From Cylicocyclus nassatus (taxonomy: Eukaryota > Nematoda > Chromadorea > Rhabditida > Strongylidae): 64,000 nt of DNA. Each line of letters begins with the position of its first letter. The stretch's first letter is position 1. The stretch is from assembly GCA_958299035.1 (NCBI GenBank), contig CATQJL010000001.1:82089071-82153070 (forward strand). Reading direction: 5' to 3'. The notes under the pieces were generated by a model. That model did not search any database. It saw only the letters and a list, made by a program, of their open reading frames with translations, and was not told where the DNA came from. Positions 47,440 through 58,851 of this stretch are shown here, piece by piece. Made by a program: the position numbers and the translations under genes.

Positions 47440-48248
47440 GTTTTATATGCGAAAATTGCATGGGAAGCCCTGAATAAGGCAAGCTCAAGGTAAGCTCATT
47501 CATTCAAATGTGACTTTGAAATTTCACATGCTTCCATATCCTTTCCGAACGGACCATTAGCGATTACGGTAGTGGGCGAGAGTTTGATGTTGATTTTTCT
47601 CGCTTCATTCAAATGTTGTTAGTTACTGTCCTCATCTCAAGGCCTCTAAAAGTTTGAATGGCCATAACTTCAAAAATAGTGCTGAAACAGTTTTTTCGAG
47701 CTTTGCGCTTTTCTTCTTAAAACGCATTTTGCAAAGTAATTTTCCAAAGACTATCTCGAAATTTCTTCTATGCATAGAATTCAAGCGACTTTCATTTTGA
47801 GCTCTCCAAAGGTGCTGTGCAAAACTTCGATGTTTCTGGAAAAGTCGGGTAATTTTTTAGTCTCCGCTTTTATATTTATCGCGATAAATCTTCTAGACGA
47901 GACGGCAAAGCTAAATGATTGAATGCTGCAGTAAAACTTGCGTTTGCTTTTGTGAACGTGGGTTTTTAGAAACTAGATTCGTCTTGTGCCTTTGGTTAAG
48001 TTTTTTAGAACGTTGGTCAGGTGAATTCTTCGTTTTTCGTCTTTGAAAGCCTTTAGACCCCCCATTTCATTTGCAACGCGCGTAAATGAAGTTTTACAGC
48101 CTCTCCTTCACTGGCATAATTTCTAAGGATCTCCTGATCTATGCTTCCTACACCCCTCTCCCCTCCTCCTTTTCTAAAATGGATACCTCTGAAAAAACTG
48201 TACAGCTATAACTTTCTGCAAGTGAGCAGCTTCATTGAGAAGACTAAT
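47440..48248. other. no gene seen
   Basis: AT-rich spacer. Confidence 0.35.
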
Positions 48249-48390
48249 CAAGGCGGGCTTTGTGACCTAATTAATTCCGCTCGCGCCCGCGACGCAGTCT
48301 GCGTCTCTCCCGCGCGCGTGCCCTCTGATCATCGCCTAGCCTTGACTAGGTCACAAAGCCCCGCCTTCCCGCCAAGTCAGTTGAATCAAA
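48249..48390 (+). mobile_element. GC-rich foldback MITE, copy D, left-truncated
   Basis: The left end starts abruptly at CAAGGCGGGCTTTGTGACCT. The right end is complete (CCGCCAAGTCAGTTGAATCA). The core retains GACGCAGTCTGCGTC. Confidence 0.9.
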
Positions 48391-48449
48391 GGGTTTGATA
48401 CTATGAGAAAATAATTTCATTTCAACCCATACTTGAATCATAAAAATTA

Positions 48450-49457
48450 TTAGGTAGGTTCGAAAGTTCGTGCCGTTTTTTAGACCTATCCGCAGATCAT
48501 TCAGAATAAAGATAAATTGACATTAAAAAATTTTCTATGCAGAAATTCTTCCTCTTTTCAGCGGTATGTTTCTTTCGGATTCCTTTGATGTTAGCTTAAA
48601 AATCGTCAGAATCTTCAACCCTTGCAGTACCTACCCTAAATTTTGCTATTTTTTTGAATTTTAGCTCTGGGGTTTTGAAAAAACTTCACTAAAAGTTAGA
48701 TAGAGTAAACAAATTGCAATGTTATACAATTTTTTGGCATCTTAGCTGGTTTTATCGAATTTCCTAAAATTATCGTTCCGATGCTACCAAATTTCACATT
48801 TGTTTATCCGAAACCTCGTAGAACATCAAACGGCAAATAGCTAGGGTGTCTTTCGATGCATCTTCTTCTCCTCTTTTTGAAAAAAGTTTTTTCTTTTTAG
48901 TTCGTAAGGGCTCCGAGGAAGAAATTGCCATAATTCTAGTTTTCTGATGCATCCCAAGCTGCACCCGAAAGTTTTGAAAATTGGTATTTCGAAGCGGTAG
49001 AAACTCAATTGCTTGCTAAAATTAGTGTTCAATCGCAGTTCGATTTTTGCAAGTTACAATTTGCGATGTTTTCATAGTGTCTGGAACGTTTGTACATTTT
49101 ACGACTTCACAAATGTGAAGAACTTTCAAGAACTTGTTATGGAAATACTGAAAAGCCAGCTATCGATGCCAAAAAATTGGGTTCTGTAGCATTTTGTTTA
49201 CTCTATCTGACTGTCATTAGAGCTTTTTCAAACGTCCAAAACGAAAATTTTAAAAAACAGCTAAACTAGGGTACGTATGCACGGGTTGGAGACTGTGGCG
49301 ATTATTCGAAAGAATATTGAAAAATTCCGAACAAAGCATACTGCTAAAAAGAGAAAGAAATTCTGCATAGAACAGTGCTCAGAAAGTTTGTCTATAGGTC
49401 CCCTGAATGATTCAAGGATAGGTCTGAAAAACGGCGCGAACTTTCGGACGCACCTAA
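48450..49457. mobile_element. palindromic mariner-type element, 1008 bp
   Basis: Begins TTAGGTAGGTTCGAAAGTTC and ends GAACTTTCGGACGCACCTAA, flanked by TA. The arms share, inverted, GACCTATCC, GATTCAAG/GATCATTCAG, TATGCAGAA and CAACCC. They have diverged more than in the three other palindromic mariners. The central part (about 48780-49025) is related to the centre of 38228-39247. Confidence 0.85.
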
Positions 49458-49459
49458 TA

Positions 49460-52400
49460 AATTTTGTCTGTATGTGAATTTTTAATTTGCAAAGCCAACA
49501 TGCCTTGCCGTCAGTTATGAAATATTTTAGTTTTCACAGTTTTGCACCAACTGCACTCAACAGAAGTTCTGGGATAGCAAAAAACTTCTTTCTACTTGTT
49601 GGAATTCCGGAGTACTTTCTGTCTTTCACTCCTTAGAACGAACTTTCTTTCTCCTCCTTTGCGGGTGCGAGGTCCACGATTAGGGTAATTAAATAAACAC
49701 AATTTAATATAGATACATGATGATGGACGATGGTCTTGACATGTAGGTCGAAAAATTGCCTAGTTTGATTTTCTCAACATTATCATCAAGAGTTAAAGAA
49801 AAGAGCACATTTTCTGACACATAAATTCTGTAACACATTAACGAGCTACTGCATTGACATATTGTCAGCGGAAGAGGGTAGATAGTGTATAGACGCAGAC
49901 ATGGTCCTGCCCAGATATATTGCATTTGCCTACGATGTCGTATAGAATTACGGTTCCTTTTCTTCGTGATCGAAAAAGGCGATGCTTGAAAATGAAAACA
50001 GGTTTTTGATCTCGTGTATTTGATAAATGAACCAGATTTTAGTTATCAGTTGTCACTTTCGTGCCAGGCTTCGCCCTTTACTATAAAATTTCTTTTTTTT
50101 CATTTTCTGCAAATGTATGCAAATTTATGTTGGAAAAATGTAACAGTTCAAATCTGAAAGTGCAGAGCGACAGGTGCAGTAATGCGTCTAATCGAACCAG
50201 TCTGAGCACATCTCTTAAACTCTTAACGTAATTTTCACGCTTGAATGACCTGCTCTATAGTAAATCAATTGCGCAATTAGGAATACCTAAGCAACAACGT
50301 GTAAAAAATGGGAAAAAACAACTTCAATTACGACATTCATGTTCGTAATATGAGTAAGACGCAGCTAGAAATTAGTAGTATAGGCTCCTGTTAGGCACCA
50401 CAGCGATGCATGCTCTTTTGCATCTCCAGCCACTTCCTTTTCTTTTTTATTGTCTTCCCCCTCCCCCTTTATTTATACTATGTCTACTCTCAAACTAGAA
50501 AAATCTGCATGTTTTGGCATTTGAAAAACCCGATTTTTGCATTTCACTAAAGGGGCAATGATCGGACTCAGTGGTTGCATGGCACCATTTTGATAAGATA
50601 GGTATCTATGTACTGTAATGGCCGAAGGAGGAGAGCTCCCACCCCCCCTCCCCGCCCCATTCGAGGATGGTTCACAAAATTGTTAGAAGTTACTGATCTG
50701 AGTTGCTACACTGCCCAGAAGACCGTCTTTGCTTGTGAATAATCAATGTTAAAGCAGCTCTTCTACCTTTTTTTGATTATTTCTCAAAATATTCAGTTTT
50801 GCCTCTCTAGATGCACTCACATGATTTTGTCGAAAAATTTCTTAGGTGATTACTTCCCCAATCTTATCTGTTTTGACCAATTGATAATTTTTCAAAATAC
50901 CGTATGGTAATATTCGAAAATCTGAATATTCGTATCTACTGTGGTCTTATACCAAAATTCATAGAAAACAAAAAAGTAGATTCTCTCAAAAGTTCTAATA
51001 TGGACGGAAGGTTTTAAAAGACGGAAACTTCTCCATGTCTTTATGGAATCACAGCTAGTTCTACCTCATCTTCTTTGCACAAATTTGAGCATTCCGGAAA
51101 ATTCTTTAATGCAAAGGTAGTCTTAACAAAATAATATGCACCACATTAACAATGTCTAGGCTTGCTGTTTTGGTGATTTAAGAAAAACATGGTTTGAAGA
51201 GGATTTCCATGCAAAACCACCGAGGAGGTGACATCTTCATTAGAAAATGCGGAAAAATGCAAACGAACTGCCGAAGCAGAAGGAGAGACATTTCAGTGGA
51301 AAATTTTCTCGAAAACATTTGCTTAGGCTCTCATTACATACATGTGACATTCATGCAGTTAAACGATATTATACGTTTGCATAAGCTTTCCGGAAAATTT
51401 CCATGACGTTTTTCCCGTCCGAAAACTACACTCCCTCATCTGTCAAAACCTGCAACAAGCTAATTAGGGCTTTTACGTAAGTTTCTCTATAAATTTAGCC
51501 GCATTTTCGTTTTACATCGAGCAAATCTGACAGTTCCACACTGCTGATTCATTCCCCCCCCCCCTCCCCTTTAAGAGAACAAATCTTTGGACCTAAAATC
51601 TCATAGATGCTGTGATACTGCGCTTTTACGTATTTATAATACTGTAGATTTAGGGAGTAGTTTTTATTTGTCTTCACACGTCATTTTGTGCTTGGATTAT
51701 CATATTTCCAGCTGAGACCCGGACAAGAAAAAAAAGTTTTTCGTAAGAATAATTGACCGTGTCTATTCCTTTCCCATACAGATCAGTTTTCTTCCCTTAC
51801 TTGGAAAGGGCTCAACTGTACTAATAACATGTTGTTAGGTGTTGATAATAAGTGTGACATATGAGCATGGTGGGAGAAGGTAAGTGGAGGAGAGTTTTTG
51901 GACTTCATTTGTACGGGAATCATTTTAGTTCTTGTGAGTATAAGAAGTGCCGCTGCTTAAAAAGTCATCTTGTGCTTCGCGACTCTTTATTCAACCCCCC
52001 CCCCCTCCCCTGAGCTACATGTGTATTGAGATTATCTTAGCTTTTGATTGCATTGTCACAGACGTTGCGTCCCCACGTTTTCAGTTTGAAATTTTTGATT
52101 GGATCTGTATTAATATTATTATAAATTCAATGAAAAAAATACAACATTTCCCCTTTGTGAACTATCGGATAGTTGAGTCTGTTTTTTCTTATTTTAATGT
52201 CGACTAATAGTGTCAATTGAGTTTACTATGGTAACTGTCAAGCTCTTGAGCGTACTAGATAAATAAATGAATATAAATAGAAAAAATAAGTCTTTGAGGC
52301 TCGAGTACTTTGTTTTAGTACTGAAAGTGAACGTTTAAGGTTATTGCGAAGAACTGCTACTTCTAGAGACAAATAATGTTTCAGGTTTTGAGCTGAAAAA

Positions 52401-52670
52401 TTTGCTAGAAGATATTTTTTTCTTTCTTTTTCTCCACCCTGAGAAATTCGGCAGTAGTTACCAATCTTAAAATGTGGTCAGTATCATCTAATTGATCCAA
52501 TTCGATTCTGTGTATTTTGCTTTATTTTCGTGTTCAAGAAGGAACAAACTTACTGTACATACCTTGAAAACTCATCCCTCGGGTGAGAAAAACTTGAGAT
52601 CTGCTTCTATGAATTTTTATGATATTTCAGAAATATGATAATACAGATAAATTTGACATTTCATGTAACT
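49460..52670. other. no gene seen; C tracts at 51554 and 51995
   Basis: About 3.2 kb of AT-rich sequence with short frames. Two 11-base C tracts (51554-51564 and 51995-52005). Confidence 0.45.
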
Positions 52671-52832
52671 TTTGATTCAACTGGCTTGATAGCTGGAAAG
52701 TGGGGCTAATTAAGGCCGCTCGCGCCCGCCACGCAGTCTGCGTCTCTCTTGCGTTCGTGCTCTCTAATCATTCTCTAGCTTTTACTGGGTCACGAAGTCC
52801 AGCCTTCCAGCCGCCAATCCAGTGGAAACAAA
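52671..52832 (+). mobile_element. GC-rich foldback MITE, copy F
   Basis: TTTGATTCAACTGGCTTGAT at the left and CCGCCAATCCAGTGGAAACA then AA at the right. The core has CGCAGTCTGCG. Several point changes mark it as older than copy E. Confidence 0.9.
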
Positions 52833-54162
52833 GGATATCTTTCTTATATATATAAACAGGTAACATCTGCGCGACGAAGAAAATGCCACATCGTCTCCCT
52901 CCTTGACGCCACCTTTCAGCGTTGCGGAGGGGTAATTATAATAATAATATTAATAACTTCAATTTTGATTATAACATCAAGAATTTTTCTGACATTTTGA
53001 CATTTTAGCACATAATCTCATTGAGAAAGAAGGATAGAAAACGTATGCATCAGAACTTTGAGCAAATTTGCAAATTTACATACAGTGTGTAGAAATTAAG
53101 TTTTCCTCTAATAGGTTTATCTCTCACGGTAGCCAACCATTACTTCCTTTAACTTTCCATATGAGCACTTAGCAATTTGAAAGTCGAAAAATTTTGTAAA
53201 ATTTAATGTAAATGTCAGTTATTTTTTTGAACCTTTATAGCAACTGATTTTTTGACAACCCGATACGCGTTTTTCAACTCTGTACCATAGTTTTTGTTGC
53301 CGTCTTTGGTTCCGTACAAGTGCAGTCTCTTTCTCATAACCTAGTCATTGCTTTCGTATACACAATACTAACGGAAGCTTGTCAATGCAATGTCTACTCG
53401 TAACCACATACGCCCAGCAAAAAAACCCATAATTGAAATTCGCAAATTGTCACTTCTCCGCTCACGAGATGCGGCTTATCACAAGCTTTCTAAGAATTAT
53501 TTGACAGAAGAACTTAATATCATATTCTAAGATCTAAAGCTTTTAGGATAAAAAGTTTATTCTATTAAGAATTGAAGAGATAAGTGGAAAGGACATTAGC
53601 TTTTTGGTTTGATCTTCTCTTATCTATGCTCAGTCAAAGTGACCTTATTCTCAAAAGTCATTACATTTCGTTTTAAGGTCGCTGCTAGTTCGTATAATCT
53701 CTCAAAGACAATAAGAACGTTCACCTTAGCTGCTTTTCGCAATTTACAGCTTGAGCTTATTTCCGTAAAAAAATTGCTATATCCTTTATGCGATAATTTG
53801 TTATCGCTCTTCAGTCTGTTTTTCTGAGTGATTATCACATGATATTTGCAGCTATTCTTATATGTAAATCTTGCAATATAATTTTACAGTCTTATATACG
53901 TAGGTTAATTCAGAAAAAATTCTTTCAATACGATGTAATTTAGAGGAAAATGCGCCATCCTAGTAATTTCTGAAGCAAATATTGCATTTGTAACATAGTT
54001 GTAAGTAGTAATTGTATCCTTTTGAATTTTGGTCTTTGCATATGTTGTTACATATAGCAACTTTCGATATCACTTTTGATTTGTATTTTAACATTTATTT
54101 TCTTAGATTATATGAATTTGTATGTACTGGTCGAGTGTCCTGTACGAAACGTAATTTCTAGT
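52833..54162. other. no gene seen
   Basis: AT-rich spacer before the MITE that hosts the RTE element. Confidence 0.4.
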
Positions 54163-54244
54163 CAGGGCTCAGTGCGAGCTGGCACCGGGAAATTCCAAAA
54201 TGAAGTCCCCATTGATCGTGAAAATTCTGTACAAAGTCCCCTTT

Positions 54245-57200
54245 ACTTACTTACTTAGATACTTAGATGGCCCGGCTTCACGTGACGTGCGGGCCCCAGC
54301 TCAGAAGTTTCCATTTTTCCCTGTCCCTCGCTTCTGACATCCACGATCTTCTTGGCTGACGTCGGTGGCTGCGTCCACGAGTTCCAGGTGCAAAAATCGT
54401 ATCCAGCTGATTTCTCAGCTGGTCCATCCGTTCCACGAACACGTCTGCCCATCTCGTTGGAGGTCTTCCTCGGGGACGTTTGGCTTCGCGAGGAATCCAC
54501 TCCGATGTTCTTAGTGTCCATCTGTCGTCTGTTCTTCTCATTATGTGACCGGCCCATCGGTGTTTGGCTTTCGCGACGTATTCCGCTGGGTCACGAAGAC
54601 GGGACATTCTTCTCATATCCGTGCTGCGAAGTCCGACTAGATGTTGCTTGCGTCGGGTCATCTTCAGAAGACTGCGCTCGAGCGCTCTGTGGGTGGTCCG
54701 TAGAGCTTTCGACGTGGCTACAGTGTCGGCCCAAGTCTCAGCTGCGTAACAGAGCGCCGGGAGAACGGTTGAGTCGAACAGGTGGGCACGAAGCTCCGGG
54801 TCCGTCAGTTGGTCGGTGGCTTCCTTCAGGGGCCCGAAGGCGGCCCAGGCTGCTCTTCTTCTCCTGTTGAGTTCTTCCCTCAAGTCGTTCTCCATGTTCA
54901 TCGAACGTCCGAGATACACGTAGGAAGACGTCTCCATAATCGGGGTGCCTTCCAATTCCATTTCTGCATCTTCGCAAAGGGCGTTCTTCATGAACTGAGT
55001 CTTCTTCCGATTTATTCGCAGTCCGATCTTCTTCCCTACTTCGTTTAGTTCCTTCAGCATCGTCTCTGCTTCGGTGATACTGCTCGAGAAGAGAACGATG
55101 TCGTCCGCAAAACGAAGGTTGGACAGGAATCTCCCATCAACTCGTATGCCTCTCTCGTCCCAGTCCAGTGACTTCATCACCCACTGCAAGGCCGCGGTGA
55201 ACAGCTTCGGCGAGATTGTGTCGCCTTGTCGGACCCCCTTCCCGATTGGTATGGTCAGGGGGCGATGGAATAGCTGCATCGTCGTTGTACAGTCCTTGTA
55301 GCAGTCGGCTACTGTCCTCACGTAAGCTGGGTCCACTCCTTGATCGACTAGCGCAGACAGGATGGCGTTGGTTTCGACGCTGTCAAAGGCTTTCTCGTAG
55401 TCGACAAAGGTTAGGACGAGAGGCAGTCGGTATTCCCGGCAGACTTCTATGACCCTCGAAACGGTCTGGATGTGGTCCATGCAGCTGAATCCTTTGCGAA
55501 ATCCAGCTTGTTCTTGGGGTTGGGCTTCATCCAGTGTCCTTGATATGCGAGCGAGGATAATCTTCGTGAAAAGTTTGTACAGCACACTCAGCAAGCATAT
55601 TGGACGATAGTTCCGAAGATCCTCCCGTTCACCCTTCTTGAAGAGAAGGACGGTTCTTGACGTTCTCCACTGGTCGGGAATCTTCTCCTTCTGAAGGTAA
55701 GATGTCAAATGCGACGCTAGAATCTCGTGTAGACGGTGTCCTCCGGCTCGCAGAAGTTCGACGGAAAGATGATCTGGTCCTGGAGCCGTGGACGTCTTCA
55801 TGGTCTGTATCGCGATACGCACTTCAGCAGGTAGAATTCGTGGTGGTACTTCTCCAGTGGGAACAACGGGCATCTGCACGGGTGTTGATGAGCGGAAGAG
55901 GTTGGTGTAGAAGTTCTTCGCGATAGATTCCATCTTGTATCGGGAAGAAGTCGGAGTCCCGTCTTCGTTCAGTAGTGCAGCCAGCGGTACGTGATATTCG
56001 CAGAGGTCCCTTCGGCACTTCTTGAGACTTCGTCTTCTTTCTGCTGCTTCCAGTATCTTGGCTTGCCTGTACTTCCTGAGATCCTCTTGCAAAGCTGTTC
56101 TGCAACTGGTGTTGGCAATCAGTCGCTCGAGATGAGTTGCATTCGGATCCTGCCTCAACGATCTTCTTCTTTCGAGCAATTCCTTGGTGGTCTTCGAGAT
56201 GCGGTCCAAGTTCTTCTCAGAAGTCACTGAGGCGCATTCTCCGCAGGCTCGCAATCCTTTCAGAAGCCGATCGTAGTCGTACGTTGGGTCCTCCTCGATG
56301 GGCCAGTCACAACTTGATATGAGCTCTTCCAGCCTGTTACCGTCATAAACGACTTCCTTCCTTCTCGCGGCACTATGACAGACTTTCTTTTCCAGCCTTC
56401 GGCTGAGTCGTATCTTCGCTCGAAGGAGGCGGTGATCGGAGCCACTACAGAAGGATGGAACTACAGAGACATCGAGTAAGCTCCACCTTCGGTTGGTGAG
56501 AATGTGGTCGATCTCCGCGTGGGTCGTTCCGTTGGGCGATTCCCATGTCCACCGGCGATGTTCCTTCTTCATAAAGATGGAATTTCCATGGAAAAGTCGT
56601 GCGGCGGAGAGAAGCCCAACAAGACGGTTGCCGTTTTCGTTCCGGAGCCCATATCCAAACTTCCCGATCCTATATTCCCTTTCCAGTGGCATCCCGATTT
56701 TCGCGTTGAAGTCGCCCACAACAAACTTGTAAAAGGACTTCTCGTTGCGGACGACCTCCTCCACATCTTCGTAGAAAGCATCTAGTTCTGATTCGTCAGC
56801 TGCTGATGTTGGAGAATAGCAGTTGATGATGCTGATGGTCTTCTGATGTGGAGGTCGTAGTCGTAGGATGCCTAGTCGAGGTGATAGGATCTCGTGCGAA
56901 TCGACAAGATGGACGATAGATGGGTGGACGACAAAGCCGACGCCTCCCACGTTTCGTGATGGAACCTTTTCACCACGAATGATGAGGGTCCCATCACTCA
57001 TCTGTCGCACGTCCTTCTTCCTGGACTTCGTTTCCTGCAGAGCAATGATGTGGTAGTTGATGTGCTCTGCAGCGTCGAGAAGAGCGTGGAGGTCGGCGTT
57101 TGTGGAGACTGTCCTGGCGTTGTAAGTGCAGAGCATGAGGCAGTCTCCATGGCGTGTCGTCCGGGCAGACGTGTCGTTTTTGTCCAATCCGAAAGGCGCC

Positions 57201-57585
57201 CTGAGTACCCTGACATCGTTCTTGCTACCACCCGGCGCCGTAGGCGGGATCCGATGTACAGGGTTTTTTCTAAATCTTCTTGCTGTCTGAGTAATAAAAT
57301 TTGTTCCCCTACAAGAGGTGGCTTACTAGGCCTACTCTTGATTTCCACGGGGTGATCGCTGACCCCGGGCTTGGAGCGGGGAGGGACCGCCTAGCGACCA
57401 GAAGAAGCCAGACGGCGGAGAATCTGGCGCGGCCAGTTCTTAGCTAGGCATCCGGCCGAAACCGGAAACGTCGAACTCCTTCACAGCTTGGGAGGCCCTG
57501 CCAGAGTATACACTCGGCTGTGCATCGCAGTTCGACACCCAGTGTCACCCCCACGCCACGATGAGGCGACCGACCATTGTGGGGG
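54245..57585 (-). mobile_element. full-length RTE-clade non-LTR retrotransposon, 3341 bp
   Basis: The minus-strand element is bounded by the 14 bp duplication ACAAAGTCCCCTTT (54231-54244 and 57586-57599). The 3' end, read on the minus strand, is a short AAGT-repeat tail directly after the coding frame, as RTE elements have instead of a long poly-A. A GC-rich leader of about 450 bp precedes the ATG. Total length suits the family (about 3.2-3.4 kb). Both termini seem present, and the duplicated flanks are identical, which points to a recent insertion. Confidence 0.93.
54278..57136 (-). CDS. RTE retrotransposon endonuclease/reverse transcriptase
   Basis: A single uninterrupted frame of 952 codons encodes both enzymes needed for target-primed reverse transcription. 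The N-terminal AP-endonuclease domain (about residues 1-240) shows CTYNARTV, a LQET motif at about 34, GDFNAKIG at about 141 and SDH at about 233. The reverse transcriptase (about 450-760) shows [24 protein letters not shown], the FVDYEKAFD box (about 576), [13 protein letters not shown] and the catalytic FADD (about 675). The C-terminus has [13 protein letters not shown] and [13 protein letters not shown], typical of nematode RTE-like proteins. The frame stays open about 190 bases upstream of this ATG, as far as a TAA near 57328, so translation may start earlier at a non-ATG codon. All key motifs look intact, so the copy may be functional. Confidence 0.93.
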   Translation of the reverse strand: MLCTYNARTVSTNADLHALLDAAEHINYHIIALQETKSRKKDVRQMSDGTLIIRGEKVPSRNVGGVGFVVHPSIVHLVDSHEILSPRLGILRLRPPHQKTISIINCYSPTSAADESELDAFYEDVEEVVRNEKSFYKFVVGDFNAKIGMPLEREYRIGKFGYGLRNENGNRLVGLLSAARLFHGNSIFMKKEHRRWTWESPNGTTHAEIDHILTNRRWSLLDVSVVPSFCSGSDHRLLRAKIRLSRRLEKKVCHSAARRKEVVYDGNRLEELISSCDWPIEEDPTYDYDRLLKGLRACGECASVTSEKNLDRISKTTKELLERRRSLRQDPNATHLERLIANTSCRTALQEDLRKYRQAKILEAAERRRSLKKCRRDLCEYHVPLAALLNEDGTPTSSRYKMESIAKNFYTNLFRSSTPVQMPVVPTGEVPPRILPAEVRIAIQTMKTSTAPGPDHLSVELLRAGGHRLHEILASHLTSYLQKEKIPDQWRTSRTVLLFKKGEREDLRNYRPICLLSVLYKLFTKIILARISRTLDEAQPQEQAGFRKGFSCMDHIQTVSRVIEVCREYRLPLVLTFVDYEKAFDSVETNAILSALVDQGVDPAYVRTVADCYKDCTTTMQLFHRPLTIPIGKGVRQGDTISPKLFTAALQWVMKSLDWDERGIRVDGRFLSNLRFADDIVLFSSSITEAETMLKELNEVGKKIGLRINRKKTQFMKNALCEDAEMELEGTPIMETSSYVYLGRSMNMENDLREELNRRRRAAWAAFGPLKEATDQLTDPELRAHLFDSTVLPALCYAAETWADTVATSKALRTTHRALERSLLKMTRRKQHLVGLRSTDMRRMSRLRDPAEYVAKAKHRWAGHIMRRTDDRWTLRTSEWIPREAKRPRGRPPTRWADVFVERMDQLRNQLDTIFAPGTRGRSHRRQPRRSWMSEARDREKWKLLSWGPHVT

Positions 57586-57726
57586 ACAAAGTCCCCTTTG
57601 ACCTTAACTAACCTAAAAAAACCTCCAAAAAAAACGAACGTCAACTAAAAAAACGTCACAATTTTTGTATCTTTTCGCCCAAAAACGATATCCAGCCTGA
57701 CCTGGTACCAGCTGTGCCGAGCCATG

Positions 57727-58851
57727 TTGCTAATCTCTTTTTCCGAATTTTGATTTTGTCGGGAATAATTTCTAACTCTATGGTAAAATAGTACATAATT
57801 TACGAACAACAAAAAAATTATCATGCAGCTTCAAAGACCACACAGGCAATTATCTGAATTTTTCAAAAATTTTTGGTGCAGGACTTATGCTCCAATATGA
57901 TATAATATCTTTCCCAACATGTAAGATAATTGTTAGTTTTTCTAATATTTTAAACGGTACAGAATTCTTCCATTTTAATGGTACCACGAACTTGATTACC
58001 TATGTATGCTTTATTCAATAAATGTGTACTCATACTGATGGCAATGCTTCCATAATATGATTTTAAGCTTCCAAAACTTGCTCTTGGAGATGTCTGAATT
58101 CCCGGAAGGCTATTCATAATTGAACAACTTTTACAGGCATAAAATGTATGTAAAATTGAAAATTAGTCAGAAATCAAACAATTATTTCTTCCTTATCTGA
58201 TGTTAAAACGTGGAGTCATATCAGAAATTAATTTAGAATAAAGTCTATAAAAAATGATTACAATTTTGATCTTCTGAATGTCTCGTAATCTCGTATAACT
58301 CAGAAAAGCACAAATGCCAATTTGACTGATAGATTCATAAATTATCTGAAAGTCAATTTTGCCGGACAACGCTCTTTTTTGTCTAATTATGAATTCTCAT
58401 AATGCTTTCTCTTTCACACGATGTTGCCTCATTGCCATGTTCTCATTTTTTCCTCAGGTTGCCTTAATCCAAGTACACTAAACATTTCGTTATACATTTG
58501 TCCATCTTTACCATTTTTCAATCAATCACTCAGTTTTGCGGGTTATATTAGCTCTTTCTTTGCCTCTTCTGTTTCCAATTTGTTTTCAAAATTTGTTTTC
58601 TTTTCTGGCTTTCTTCTTATGCACGAATTTTTTCCGCATTCTAATCCTATCCGTCGCGTGTGTGTATGTTTGAATAGCCGGGATTTCCGTTCGCGATTCA
58701 GCAACTGAGTTGCTAGTGTGAATAGCGGGCCAATTTCAGGGCCAACCCCTAGCGCCGACCCCCGACGACATCGGGCATGCTTCCGGTCGTCTAATTCTGA
58801 AGAAAAAACCAACTTGTTTCTGTACTATTTGAAGTTCAGCTGTTCTTCGTC
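57727..58851. other. upstream region of the GPCR gene
   Basis: AT-rich until about 58640, then GC-richer up to the ATG at 58852. TTTGAAGTTCAG, 14 bases before the ATG, could serve as a trans-splice acceptor, which is common in nematodes. No TATA box stands out. Confidence 0.35.

Larger units (their letters stand above)
54163..57726. mobile_element. MITE (AGGGCTCGGCAC family) split by an RTE element
   Basis: CAGGGCTCAGTGCGAGCTGG at the left and CTGGTACCAGCTGTGCCGAG then CCATG at the right are the family ends. About 82 bp (54163-54244) and about 127 bp (57600-57726) remain on the two sides. Together they restore a MITE of about 209 bp, comparable to the copy at 44348-44570. Confidence 0.85.

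Noticed and set aside
54352..57355. Many plus-strand and alternative minus-strand frames
   Set aside because: Shadow frames of the RTE polyprotein.
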